Below, in pieces: positions 7,984 through 16,813 of a stretch of 37,978 bases of DNA (position 1 is the first letter of the stretch; every line of letters starts with the position of its first letter). The position numbers and the translations under genes were made by a program. The stretch spans positions 1 to 37,978 of the forward strand of contig JBKJIQ010000041.1 in NCBI GenBank assembly GCA_046598395.1, written 5' to 3'. The DNA comes from JAENVU01 sp046598395 (lineage in GTDB: Bacteria; Actinomycetota; Acidimicrobiia; IMCC26256; JAENVU01). Under the pieces are notes generated by a model. It was not told where the DNA came from. It saw only the letters and a list, made by a program, of their open reading frames with translations, and did not search any database.

Positions 7984-8760
7984 GTGGCCGACGTGATACG
8001 CCCTCCGGTCTCGGCGGTACCCACAACGCGCCGAGCGCGTACAGACGAGCTGATCATGGTGACTCAGGTCGCGCCATACCGCGATGGCCCTGCGGGTGTT
8101 CACGGCGTTCTGGCTCAGGCCGCGCAAGGAGTGGGGCAGGTGGCCGAGCTCAATGGTCTGCGCGGCGCGATCGTCACGGATGTTCGCGACATCGATTTCG
8201 CGCAGTTGGAGTGCGCCCGCGCCCTGGCCCTGTTCACGATCGGCGAAACGCCATGGTCGACCGCGCAGCGTGATCTCCTGCTCCGCCGGCTACGTGCAGG
8301 GGACCTGGCCGTGCTCGCGATTCATTCAGCCACCGATGCGTGTGACGGCTGGGATGAGTACCGACAGATCGTGGGTGCTCGGTTCGACGGCCACCCGTGG
8401 ACCCAGGCGATGGAACTCGAGGTTGTTGACCCTGGCCATCCCGCGACCGCGCACCTTGGTCCCACGTGGCAATGGCACGACGAGGTGTACCAGTTTCGCG
8501 ATCTGCGCCCGGATGCCCGGATCCTGCTTCGGGTAGACCCTCACCAACTCGATCTCACGGCTTCCGGCGCCCGTCCTCCCGCCTTCGGGTACCCACTTGC
8601 GTGGTGTTTCGAGGAGGGCGCGGGCCGCGTGTTTACGACGGCGTTGGGGCATTTCCCCGCCGCGTGGGAGAGTCCGGCGTACCTTCGTCATCTGCATGGC
8701 GGTCTCCGCTGGGCGCTTCAAACTGGCGAACTTCAAACTGACGAAGTGAAAGGTTCCTGA
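7984..8760 (+). CDS. ThuA-like domain protein
   Basis: First gene of a six-gene run. GTG at 7984 is the longest start; ATG at 8056 would drop 24 residues but would cut the first hydrophobic strand (LIMVTQVAPYRD), so the longer form is preferred with low certainty. The protein has the ThuA (trehalose-utilisation, class-I glutamine amidotransferase-like) pattern: LAVLAIHSATDACDGW followed by YRQIVGARFDGHP, then VVDPGHPATAHLGPTW with DEVYQF, and near the end PLAWCFEEGAGRVFTTALGH. ThuA proteins are often found in sugar-degradation clusters, sometimes involved in keto-sugar metabolism. A 15-bp near-perfect duplication (8716-8730, 8731-8745) encodes the tail LQTGELQTDE. Confidence 0.82.
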   Translation: MADVIRPPVSAVPTTRRARTDELIMVTQVAPYRDGPAGVHGVLAQAAQGVGQVAELNGLRGAIVTDVRDIDFAQLECARALALFTIGETPWSTAQRDLLLRRLRAGDLAVLAIHSATDACDGWDEYRQIVGARFDGHPWTQAMELEVVDPGHPATAHLGPTWQWHDEVYQFRDLRPDARILLRVDPHQLDLTASGARPPAFGYPLAWCFEEGAGRVFTTALGHFPAAWESPAYLRHLHGGLRWALQTGELQTDEVKGS

Positions 8761-9864
8761 GTGGCGAACGAGGACGAGGGATTTGTGGTGGCGCTCTCAG
8801 CTGAGGAACTGCTGGATGACGACGCCTCGGTGCGGCGAGATTCGCCGCCAAGAAATTTCTCGCCGTGGGCTCAGGTGCAGCTCGAACTCGACGCCGCGCA
8901 AGCGGCGGAATCGGTACCGCACGTGGCGGCGTCGGTCCCTGGTTGGCGCGCCCGTACTCGAGGTCGGCTGACGGATCTCCTCGGTCCGTTTCCGCGTTCG
9001 GTGGCGCTCGATCCGGAAATCTCCGACCGAGTGGAATGCGGGAGCTACACGCGCGAACGGATCGTGTTCGACACCGAAGCCACGATGAGCGTGCCTGCGC
9101 ATCTACTGATTCCCCACGATCGTCGCCGCGCGGGTCCTGCGGTGATCGCGATCCATGGACACGGTCCCGGGAAGGACCAGATCGTTGGTCTCGACGCCGC
9201 GGCTCCGCAGGGAACCAACGATGCCGGTCTCCATCGCGACGACTACGCGACGCAACTGGTAGAGGCGGGCTACGTGGTCCTGGTCCCCGACCTTCGCTGC
9301 TTCGGCGAACGCGCCGACTGGACTCCCGACGACAAATACCTCTGCGATGCGAACCTGGTCGCGGCCGCCGCGGCGGGCCGGAACCCTCTGACCGGCAATC
9401 TCCACGATCTCGTGCGCGCGTTGGATCTGATGGGGGAGCATCCGCTGATCGATCCCACTCGCATCGGCGTTGTGGGCTTTTCCTACGGCGCGACCATGGC
9501 CCTGTTTCTGGCGGCCTGGGATACCCGGGTCCGCGCCGCGGTGGTCTCCGGGTACTTCTCCTCGTGGAAGGCCGCACATCGGGTCCCGTACAACCTGTGT
9601 GGGTCGCAGGTCCTGTTCGGCATGCTCGGCCAACTCGAACACGTGGACCTCGGCGCGCTGATCGCACCGCGTGCCCTGCTCGTGGAGTCGGGATCCGAGG
9701 ATCCATTGTTCCCAACGGAATCCGCCACCGCGGCGATTGAGGAGTTGGCGTCGGTCTATACGGCGATGCGCGCTCCGGCGGGGACGCTCGAACATCACCG
9801 CTTCGATGGGGGTCATCGATGGGACGGATCCACGATGGTCGACTTTCTGGAGAAATGGCTGTGA
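8761..9864 (+). CDS. Alpha/beta hydrolase, dienelactone hydrolase/acetylesterase type
   Basis: Begins with GTG directly abutting the previous TGA (TGAGTG), with AAAGG a few bases before. The 367 residues have a roughly 110-residue N-terminal lead, then the hydrolase core: VIAIHGHGPGKDQ (oxyanion loop), the nucleophile elbow GFSYGA with the catalytic Ser, an acid in ESGSEDPLFP and a His in FDGGHRWDG, so the triad is intact. The long lead and YLCDANLVAAAAAGRNPLTGNLHDL resemble large bacterial esterases of the Abhydrolase_7/acetyl-xylan-esterase group. In this operon a deacylating role on a sugar or its precursor would make sense; that is inference. Confidence 0.82.
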   Translation: MANEDEGFVVALSAEELLDDDASVRRDSPPRNFSPWAQVQLELDAAQAAESVPHVAASVPGWRARTRGRLTDLLGPFPRSVALDPEISDRVECGSYTRERIVFDTEATMSVPAHLLIPHDRRRAGPAVIAIHGHGPGKDQIVGLDAAAPQGTNDAGLHRDDYATQLVEAGYVVLVPDLRCFGERADWTPDDKYLCDANLVAAAAAGRNPLTGNLHDLVRALDLMGEHPLIDPTRIGVVGFSYGATMALFLAAWDTRVRAAVVSGYFSSWKAAHRVPYNLCGSQVLFGMLGQLEHVDLGALIAPRALLVESGSEDPLFPTESATAAIEELASVYTAMRAPAGTLEHHRFDGGHRWDGSTMVDFLEKWL

Positions 9865-10325
9865 TGGGACCAACCGAGCGTCTCCGCGATCTCGGCATCG
9901 TGTTGCCCGGGCCGTTTCCGCCCCATGACCCACTCGAGGCCGTGGTGGTCCACGGCGGTCGGGCTCGCACCTCCGGTCAGTTGCCTCGTGACCTCGACGG
10001 TCGGATCCAACACCTCGGCGTGCTCGGCGAGTCGCTCTCCGCCGAGCAGGGCGCCGACGCGGCCCGCTGGTGCGCGCTGAACGCGTTATCCGTTCTCCGT
10101 CACGAACTCGGCGATCTCGATCGCATCGCTCGGGTACTGACGGTGATCGGATTCGTGGTGAGTGCCCCCGGATTCGCGAGCCAACCGCAAGTGGTCGACG
10201 GTGCGAGTCGACTCTTGTTCGAGGTCTTCGGTGAAGGGGGTCGCCATACGCGGTCCGCGATTGGTGTGGCGGCACTGCCGCGCGGCGCATCCGTCGAAAT
10301 CGAAGTTGAGGTGGCACTGGTGTGA
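9864..10325 (+). CDS. RidA-like (YjgF, long form) protein
   Basis: ATG at 9864 overlaps the previous TGA by one base, and an in-frame GTG at 9861 is an alternative. The 153 residues match the longer YjgF/RidA branch (about 150 residues): ARTSGQLPRD, GESLSAEQGADAARWCALNAL, LDRIARVLTVIGFV and the late VFGEGGRHTRSAIGVAALPRGASVEIEVE. RidA proteins hydrolyse reactive enamine/imine intermediates. The catalytic Arg of canonical RidA sits in the region equivalent to HTRSAIGV, where an Arg is present. In a gene set with an amino-sugar deaminase, an enamine-clearing partner is reasonable. Confidence 0.85.
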   Translation: MGPTERLRDLGIVLPGPFPPHDPLEAVVVHGGRARTSGQLPRDLDGRIQHLGVLGESLSAEQGADAARWCALNALSVLRHELGDLDRIARVLTVIGFVVSAPGFASQPQVVDGASRLLFEVFGEGGRHTRSAIGVAALPRGASVEIEVEVALV

Positions 10326-11707
10326 GGCCCGCCGCGGATCGTCCTCGGATCGTGGTCATCGGCGGCGGCAGCTATCAATGGGTGCCGAAGCTGCTCGTCG
10401 ACATTGCGAATACGCCGTCGCTGGTCGAGTCCGAGATTGTGCTTCAGGACATCAACCCGGAGCCCTTGGGGCGGATGGCCGAGTGGGTGGAGCATGTGGC
10501 GGCCCAGCGTTCCATTCCGCTCTCGGTGCGGACCACTACCGACCAGCCGAACGCGCTGGCTGAGGCCGACTATGTGGTGGTCACGATTTCCACTGGTGGA
10601 TTCGCGAGCATGCGCCACGATCTCGAGATCCCGCGCCGCTATGGGATCGAGCAGAGCGTGGGCGATTCGGTTGGACCCGGTGGTATCACGCGCGCCGTAC
10701 GCAACATTCCAATCTTTCTCAACATTGCGCGGGACATGGAGGAGTGGTGTCCCGAGGCGTGGATGTTCAACATCACCAACCCGATGACGACGATCTGTCG
10801 GGCCGTCACGCGAGAAACGTCGATCCGCACCGTGGGCCTGTGCCATGAAGTCACGGTGCTCCAGTTCTTCCTGTCGCTGCTCCTCGAGGTGGATTTCCGC
10901 GAGATCGACCTGGAAATCACGGGGGTCAATCATTTCCCGATTGTGACCCGGTGTTCGATTGGCGGTCGCGACGGTTTCGAACTCCTCACCGACCTGCTGG
11001 AGGATCCGACCCGATTCGACGAGCCGTTGTCGAACGACCTCCCCGACGCGCTGGGCCTCGAGAAGCGGACACCGGGGCGATGGACGCGCGGGGATCTCAT
11101 CGCCGCCAATCGGTTGAAGTTCGATCTGTTCCGGCGCTTCGGCGCGCTTCCTGGCGCAGGGGACCGTCACCTCGCCGAGTTCTTCCCCGGCTTTCTCACC
11201 GCCGAGTCTGGTTGGGGTGAGCGGTGGGGGGTGCATCTCACGACCATCGACGATCGCGAGCGGTGGCAAGGCCGACACCGGGCCGAGCTCGACGCGATGT
11301 TCACGGAGCCCGAGATTTCCCGGATGCCCTCGGGGGAGTTGGTAGCCACCGCCATCGACTCGTTGATCACCGGTCACCCTCGAAACCTGCCGCTGAATCT
11401 TCCGAACGCCGGTCAGTGCCCTGACCTTCCGGCCCATGTAGTGGTCGAGAGCATCTGCACCGTGGACGCCGACGGCATGCGCGGACGCGACCGGGCGGTG
11501 GCGCCTCCGGTACTGGCCGAGCAGTTGCGGCGAGTCTCGGCGGCACAAGAGCTCACGGTGGAGGCGGGAGTCACCGGCGACCGCGACGCGATGCTCGCGG
11601 CGATGCACGCGGATCCACTCGCGGGCCGTATCGACTTCGAGGCTTTGGTCCGAATGACTGACGAGCTCCTCGCAGCTACCGCCGAGTGGCTCCCACAGTT
11701 CGCGTGA
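10322..11707 (+). CDS. Glycoside hydrolase family 4 (NAD- and metal-dependent)
   Basis: GTG at 10322 overlaps the previous stop in GTGA. The 461-residue length is standard for GH4. Family marks: Rossmann opening IVVIGGGSYQW (10-20), GPGG at 118-121, FNITNPM at 149-155, GLCHE at 172-176 with Cys174 as metal ligand, and GVNHF at 201-205 with His204 as second ligand. GH4 enzymes oxidise C3 transiently through bound NAD, eliminate the aglycon, then re-reduce. They act on alpha-galactosides, glucuronides or 6-phospho-glycosides. Specificity cannot be read with confidence. No phosphotransferase or sugar transporter gene is near. Confidence 0.92.
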   Translation: MRPAADRPRIVVIGGGSYQWVPKLLVDIANTPSLVESEIVLQDINPEPLGRMAEWVEHVAAQRSIPLSVRTTTDQPNALAEADYVVVTISTGGFASMRHDLEIPRRYGIEQSVGDSVGPGGITRAVRNIPIFLNIARDMEEWCPEAWMFNITNPMTTICRAVTRETSIRTVGLCHEVTVLQFFLSLLLEVDFREIDLEITGVNHFPIVTRCSIGGRDGFELLTDLLEDPTRFDEPLSNDLPDALGLEKRTPGRWTRGDLIAANRLKFDLFRRFGALPGAGDRHLAEFFPGFLTAESGWGERWGVHLTTIDDRERWQGRHRAELDAMFTEPEISRMPSGELVATAIDSLITGHPRNLPLNLPNAGQCPDLPAHVVVESICTVDADGMRGRDRAVAPPVLAEQLRRVSAAQELTVEAGVTGDRDAMLAAMHADPLAGRIDFEALVRMTDELLAATAEWLPQFA

Positions 11708-12462
11708 GGGTTCAGACGCTCGACGATCCCCAGGCGCTGGCGCGGGCCGCCGCCGCGTATGCGGCCGCGACGATCAGCGATGCTGTTGGGGCCCACGGAG
11801 TGGCGCACGTGATGTTCGCATCTGGAAATTCACAACTCGAGTTTCTTGACGAGCTCACCTCGGGTCGGGTCGAGTGGGATCGCGTCATCGGGTTCCACAT
11901 GGACGAGTACATCGGCATTGGCACAGAACATCCGGCGAGTTTCGCTCGGTACATGCGAGAGCACATTGTTGGGCCCATGCATCCGCTGGCGTTCCACCTC
12001 ATCGACGGCCTCGCGGACCCGGCGGCCGAATGTGCTCGCTACGCCGCGCGGTTACGCGAGCATCCGCTTGATCTGTGCGTGCTCGGGATCGGCGAGAACG
12101 GTCACCTGGCGTTCAACGATCCGCCGGTCGCCGATTTTGCCGACCCACTCGATGTGAAGGTGGTGGAACTGGACCGCGCGTGTCGGACGCAACAGGTGGG
12201 GGAGGGCCATTTCCCGGCTCTCGATGCGGTTCCCTCGAACGCGATCACCGTGACGATTCCCGCGTTGCTCCGAGCTCGCGTGGTGATGGTCATCGCCCCC
12301 GATGCGCGGAAGGCCGCGCCGGTGGCCGCGGCGCTCGAAGGCCCGATCTCCACCGTGTGTCCGGCCTCGATCTTGCAACGGACCGGACACGCCCACGTGT
12401 TTCTCGATCCCGAGTCTGCGTCCGGCCTGACGTTGGCGGGCCTGCGATCATCTGACCTGTGA
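11704..12462 (+). CDS. Glucosamine-6-phosphate deaminase-like (NagB family)
   Basis: GTG at 11704 in a GTGA overlap is chosen over the ATG at 11686, because the same overlap is used by both neighbours. The 252 residues show the NagB/6-phosphogluconolactonase fold: FASGNSQLEFL (phosphate loop), GFHMDEYIG with Asp67-Glu68 (the general base position of NagB), GIGENGHLAFNDP with His134, and Asp139 where many NagB proteins have Glu. Members isomerise and deaminate glucosamine-6-phosphate to fructose-6-phosphate plus ammonia. Asn at 132 and Asp at 139 are conservative differences, so a related amino-sugar phosphate is possible. No NagA deacetylase is present in the window. Confidence 0.85.
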   Translation: MRVQTLDDPQALARAAAAYAAATISDAVGAHGVAHVMFASGNSQLEFLDELTSGRVEWDRVIGFHMDEYIGIGTEHPASFARYMREHIVGPMHPLAFHLIDGLADPAAECARYAARLREHPLDLCVLGIGENGHLAFNDPPVADFADPLDVKVVELDRACRTQQVGEGHFPALDAVPSNAITVTIPALLRARVVMVIAPDARKAAPVAAALEGPISTVCPASILQRTGHAHVFLDPESASGLTLAGLRSSDL

Positions 12463-13136
12463 CTACCGCCGCGCAGTCCGGGCCCTCCGACTACGTGGTC
12501 GTTCGCTTTGGAGACATCGTTGAACTCCGTCGTCGGTTCCCGAGGCTGGTGCTCGGACTGCTCCTGCTTGGTACCGGCATTGGCGCAACGCTCCGGGCGC
12601 GCCTTGGCGTGAGCCCGTATGACGTCCTGCACCAGGGGCTAGCTGATCACACCGGCTTGAACTTCGGTGAGGTGGTGGTTGGGCTTGGAGCGCTGATCCT
12701 GTTGCTGTGGATCCCATTGCGTCAGCGGCCGGGCGTCGGCACCATCATCAACACCTTGACGGTCGGCTTCATCACCAACGGAGTGTTCGACCTGCTCCCC
12801 GCCACGTCCGACCTTGCGGCTCGTTGGGGTCTGCTCATCACCGGAATTGTGACGACCGCGCTCGGGATTGGTCTCTACATCGGCTGCGGGCTCGGACCGG
12901 GGCCGCGCGACGGGCTGATGACCGGCATCGCGTCTCGGGGCTACCCGCTCTGGCTCGTGCGGACACTCCTGGAGCTTCTTGCCCTCGTCGCGGGCTCGTC
13001 GCTCGGAGGCAATGTTGGAATCGGCACCGTGGTCTTTGCGTTCGGTATCGGTCCGATCGGCCACTTCTTTCTTCATCGATTCCACCTGGGAGTAGATATC
13101 GAGGATCCTGACCCCGCCGCGACGTTCGGCGAATGA
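12459..13136 (+). CDS. YczE/YitT-like integral membrane protein
   Basis: GTG start in a GTGA overlap with the NagB-like gene. The 225 residues have five or six membrane segments (about residues 30-48, 68-86, 95-113, 122-146, 163-186 and 188-205). The conserved motifs RARLGVSPYDVLHQGL and CGLGPGPRDGLMTGIA are duplicated G-x-x-P-x-D-x-L elements characteristic of the YczE/YitT superfamily. Function of the family is unsettled; transport or sensing roles have been suggested. Last gene of the run, before a long hairpin. It could be the missing sugar-related transporter of the operon, but that is speculation. Confidence 0.82.
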   Translation: MTTAAQSGPSDYVVVRFGDIVELRRRFPRLVLGLLLLGTGIGATLRARLGVSPYDVLHQGLADHTGLNFGEVVVGLGALILLLWIPLRQRPGVGTIINTLTVGFITNGVFDLLPATSDLAARWGLLITGIVTTALGIGLYIGCGLGPGPRDGLMTGIASRGYPLWLVRTLLELLALVAGSSLGGNVGIGTVVFAFGIGPIGHFFLHRFHLGVDIEDPDPAATFGE

Positions 13137-13160
13137 CCCGAGCGTCGGGCGAGGTCCACC

Positions 13161-13216
13161 CTCGTTTCGTGTCGCGATTCCGTCGTTCCAACGACGGAAT
13201 CGCGACACGAAACGGG
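13161..13216. terminator. Long perfect palindrome, bidirectional terminator
   Basis: The arms 13163-13187 and 13190-13214 are perfectly complementary over 25 bp with only CC between them, and a G-T then a C-G pair extend the stem. It sits in the 80-bp gap between two convergent genes. The arms carry short T/A runs at the outer ends (TTTCG, CGAAAC), so it could terminate transcription from both sides. A 25-bp stem with a two-base spacer is unusually long for a bacterial terminator. Confidence 0.75.
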
Positions 13217-16200
13217 TTACGAGGGCGGGTTGAGACCGTCGGCCATCGAGCGGAAGAGGCGTTCCCATCCCGCGGGCGCAAGTGCGGTCCGGTCCAGTAG
13301 GTCGAGTGCCTCGGCCGCGGCGGCTTCACCGCGAGCAGATGTTCCCCACAGCGCGGCGGCGGCCAATCGGGCGACGGCCTGGTCCAGTACCGCGCCGGTG
13401 GTGTCGATCGTGGTGAGGGCATCGGTCATTTCTTGCTCGGCACCGGCGGCATCGCCGGTGTGGGCGCGCGCGAACGCGCGGGCGAGCGCGTGTCGGAGCC
13501 GATCGGCGTAGGTCACCAGCGAATCTTCGATCTCGGCGCACAAGACGAGTGCCTCCGCGCTGCGTCCGGCCGCGACCAGCGCCATTGCGTAGGCAACGTT
13601 GGTTGCCGCGTCACTTCCTGCTCCGAGCGCGATTTCCCGGGCCCGTTCGAGGAGGGTGATCGCTTCGGCCACCTCACCGTTCTGCAAGCACGCGAGTCCG
13701 AGCAGCATCCGTTGTTCGTCGTTGACGAAGCGTTGACCGGCGAGGTCGCCGAGGTGCTCGCGCGCAAGTTCGTAGGCCTGCGGGTCGCCAGCCATGATCG
13801 CGATCGACACGCGCACCATCATCGGGAAGCGACTCATCGTCTCGTCGAGCACGGTGAACCCCACCGTCTCGATCTCGTCGACCAGGGCCTGGCCTTGGGT
13901 GTACTCCCCGCTCACGGTGAGTCCGAGGATCAGGGGAGCCATGGCCTGGAGTTCACCCCAGGGATCCGCAAGTCCGCGGAAGACTTCGAGGGCCGCGCGC
14001 GCCTGGTCGATCGCGGTCTCGGGGTCGCCCGACCACAGCCCAACGTTGGCCAGCAGGACGTTCATCATCGCTCCGGCCCAACGATTCCCGAGTTCACGGG
14101 CTTCTCGCTCCATGCGCACCGCGAGTTCGCGGGCTTCTTCGAGGTGGCCCTGCGTGAATCGGACCCACGCAAGGAGCCCGAGGGCCCAGGAAACTCCACC
14201 CCAGTCGCCGATCTCGCCGAACTTCGCGGCCGAGATCTCCAACCGCTTCTCGGCAGTGGCGTATTCGCCTTCGATGAAGCTCATCCACGCCAGGTTCTGG
14301 AGCGCCCACGCCTCGCCGCGCAGATCGTGCGCGCTGCGGAAGAGTGCGAGCGCCTCCTCGATGCGCGCCCCGGCCTCGGCCATCCGGCCCCGGAAGAGGG
14401 CCGTCATTCCGGCGAATCGGAGCGCCTCCGCGAGTCCGAACGTGTCGTCGAGTTCGCGCCACAGGGCCACGGCCCGATCCAGCGTCTCGGTCGCGGTGAC
14501 GAGGTCACCTTCCTTGTACTGCACGTCACCCAGGATCGTGGTGGCCGACGCGATGGCGCGCGGGTCGTCGAGCGCTTTGGCCATCCGTTCGACGACTGCG
14601 AGGTCGTGGCGCGCGCCGGGCGTGTCGCGTTGTTCGGCGCGGGCGTGGGCGCGGGCGAGTTGCAGCTGGAGTTGTTCAGTTCGTTCGCTCGGAGCCACCA
14701 ACGACATCGCTTGGGAGACGTACTTCTCCGTGGTCTTCCAATCCTCGCGCTGCTCGGCGCGGCGGGCCGCGCGCCACAGAAAGGACGCGGCTTCGCGAGC
14801 CATCTCGGGTGGGAGCTCATCGCCGGTACCGAGTTCGAGAAGCAACGATGCGGACACGTTGAAGTGATGGGCGACGCGGTCCATCACTTCCTCGATGCGG
14901 CCAGTGCGTTCGCCTTCGATGGCCATGGTCTTGGCCAGAAGGCCGTGCCGTTGCGCGCGGGCGGCCTTGGTGAGGGTCCCGTAGGCAATCTCACGAGTGA
15001 GCTCGTTGCGAAACGCGAATTCGTCACCGGAAAGTTCGAGGAGCCCGGCGTCGGCGAGGGCCGCGAGTGCGGCGAGGGCGTCGGCACCGTGCGTGGCCGC
15101 GAGCACCTGCACCAGCGCCACCGGTCCGTTGACTCCGATGACCGCGGCGTCTTCGAGGACGGTGCGCTCCGCGAGGGCGAGTCGGTCGAGGCGGGCGGAG
15201 ACGAGGCCGTGCAAGGTGGCGGGGAGTTCGTTGGTGCCGGCGTCGCCGTCGGCGGCCATGGCCGCGAGTTCCTCGACGAAGAAGGGGTTGCCCCCGGACC
15301 GGTCGCGCAATGTGGCGCGCGTGGCTTCGGGGGTGTCGGGCATGAGCGCGGCGAGGAGCGCATCGGTATCCGGACCGTCGAGCGGATCGAGGAAGACGTT
15401 GACCACGTTGTGTCGTCCCGGCGGTGGTGACCATTCCTCGCCGAACTCGGCGCGGGCGCTGGCGAGCAGCACCACGGGGAGTCCGCTCAGGCGCTGCAGC
15501 AGGCGAGGGAGAAACTCGAGCAATTCGGGGTCGGCCCAGTGGAGGTCCGAAAGGATCAGCACCAACGGGCGTTCCTCGGCCAGCGCACCAAGGAACGCGA
15601 GTCCCGCGCGCAGGGAGTCCTCCCGAGCGCGGCTCGGATCCACCGCATCGAAGCGGCCGGGCTTACCCATCAGGACGAGGAGACCGTCGGCGATGCGGCT
15701 CACCTCGGGATCCTCGGGCGGAAGGTGCAGCGCGGTGGCAACGCCGTGATACGCCGCCGCGAGCTGGATGTCGGTGTCGTCGTCGAGCGCAACGCCGCAC
15801 GCGCTCGCAATCATCGCCCCGATCGGATACCAGGCGTCGGTTTCGCCGTACGGGATGCACTGGCCGGTGAGGACACGCGCATCGTGGGCAATCTCGGCTT
15901 CGCGGCCGAGCTCCGCGGCGAGGCGGGTCTTGCCCACGCCGGCCTCGCCGACCACGAGAATGAAATGGGCTCGCCGCCGGGTGGCCGCAGTGGTGAGTGA
16001 CGCCCGCAGCACGATCAGCTCATCATCGCGACCGATGAGTGGCGTCTCCGGACGCGCCCGACGAGACCCGGGTGGTGCGATCGCGGCGACGGCATGCCAC
16101 GCGTCCACCGCTTCGTCGCGTCCTTTCACGCTGAGCGAGCCGAGCGCTTCGTAACGCACCGCGCGTACCGTGGCCGCGTAGGTGGCGGGCCCGACCACCA

Positions 16201-16705
16201 CTTGGCCGGGATCGGCGATGGTCTGGAGTCGACTCGCGGTATTCACGACGTCGCCCATCGCGGTGTAGTCACCACCGGCGCGCAGCGCGCCCACGAGCAC
16301 TTCACCGGTATTGATGCCGATCCGCATCCGGAGTTGTTGGCCGGTCTCACCACAGAGTTGGTCGAGGCGCTCTTGCATGCGCAGGCCGGCACGCACGGCG
16401 CGTTCGGCATCATCCTCGTGCGCGATCGGCGCGCCGAAGATCGCGACGAGCGCGTCGCCAATCACCTTGTCGACCTGTCCGCCGTAGGAGACCACCTCGG
16501 CTGCGAGGCGTTCGAAACACTGGTCGACGATGTTCTTGATCTGTTCCGGATCCGCGCTTTCCGAAAGCCGGGTGAAACCAACGAGATCTGCGAAGAGCAC
16601 GGTCGCCACGCGGCGTTCGTCGTGGCGGGCCACGAGCGCGTGTCCGCAGGAAGGACAGAACCGTGCGTCAACGGGCGCAAGGGAACCACAGGAAGGACAC
16701 GTCAT
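13217..16705 (-). CDS. Adenylate cyclase-like/AAA ATPase/TPR regulator with zinc ribbon
   Basis: Start at 16705 gives MTCPSCGS as the first residues; ATGs at 16771 and 16738 are possible but add unconserved sequence. The 1162-residue protein has a zinc ribbon (CPSCGS at 3-8, CPSCGH at 17-22), then a class III nucleotide cyclase domain at about 30-205 (metal Asp40 in FADLVGFT, Asp84 in GDALVAIFG, GDYTAMGDVVNTASRLQ). A STAND-type ATPase begins near 220 (Walker A GEAGVGKT at 253-260, Walker B VLILSDLHWAD), followed by roughly 600 residues of TPR-like helical repeats. Both cyclase metal Asp are present, so cyclic nucleotide synthesis is possible, although in this architecture the domain is often regulatory. 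Divergent from the MFS gene. Confidence 0.88.
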   Translation of the reverse strand: MTCPSCGSLAPVDARFCPSCGHALVARHDERRVATVLFADLVGFTRLSESADPEQIKNIVDQCFERLAAEVVSYGGQVDKVIGDALVAIFGAPIAHEDDAERAVRAGLRMQERLDQLCGETGQQLRMRIGINTGEVLVGALRAGGDYTAMGDVVNTASRLQTIADPGQVVVGPATYAATVRAVRYEALGSLSVKGRDEAVDAWHAVAAIAPPGSRRARPETPLIGRDDELIVLRASLTTAATRRRAHFILVVGEAGVGKTRLAAELGREAEIAHDARVLTGQCIPYGETDAWYPIGAMIASACGVALDDDTDIQLAAAYHGVATALHLPPEDPEVSRIADGLLVLMGKPGRFDAVDPSRAREDSLRAGLAFLGALAEERPLVLILSDLHWADPELLEFLPRLLQRLSGLPVVLLASARAEFGEEWSPPPGRHNVVNVFLDPLDGPDTDALLAALMPDTPEATRATLRDRSGGNPFFVEELAAMAADGDAGTNELPATLHGLVSARLDRLALAERTVLEDAAVIGVNGPVALVQVLAATHGADALAALAALADAGLLELSGDEFAFRNELTREIAYGTLTKAARAQRHGLLAKTMAIEGERTGRIEEVMDRVAHHFNVSASLLLELGTGDELPPEMAREAASFLWRAARRAEQREDWKTTEKYVSQAMSLVAPSERTEQLQLQLARAHARAEQRDTPGARHDLAVVERMAKALDDPRAIASATTILGDVQYKEGDLVTATETLDRAVALWRELDDTFGLAEALRFAGMTALFRGRMAEAGARIEEALALFRSAHDLRGEAWALQNLAWMSFIEGEYATAEKRLEISAAKFGEIGDWGGVSWALGLLAWVRFTQGHLEEARELAVRMEREARELGNRWAGAMMNVLLANVGLWSGDPETAIDQARAALEVFRGLADPWGELQAMAPLILGLTVSGEYTQGQALVDEIETVGFTVLDETMSRFPMMVRVSIAIMAGDPQAYELAREHLGDLAGQRFVNDEQRMLLGLACLQNGEVAEAITLLERAREIALGAGSDAATNVAYAMALVAAGRSAEALVLCAEIEDSLVTYADRLRHALARAFARAHTGDAAGAEQEMTDALTTIDTTGAVLDQAVARLAAAALWGTSARGEAAAAEALDLLDRTALAPAGWERLFRSMADGLNPPS

Positions 16706-16813
16706 GTCGCAATGGTACGGCTGCTGATCCCGATTCATTCCCGAAGTGGACGTGTCGGTGGACACGCTCAAAATCGCCTGGAAAATGGGCCCGGATCAGT
16801 TACCGTCGTGGGC

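Noticed and set aside
13433..15430. Plus-strand ORF of 665 codons
   Set aside because: Antisense shadow of the cyclase/ATPase/TPR gene; no domain, no ribosome site, biased Gly/Arg/Glu composition.
16094..16813. N-terminal extension of the MFS gene by 240 codons
   Set aside because: Overlaps the divergent cyclase gene on the other strand and has no homology. The transporter begins naturally at ATG 16814.
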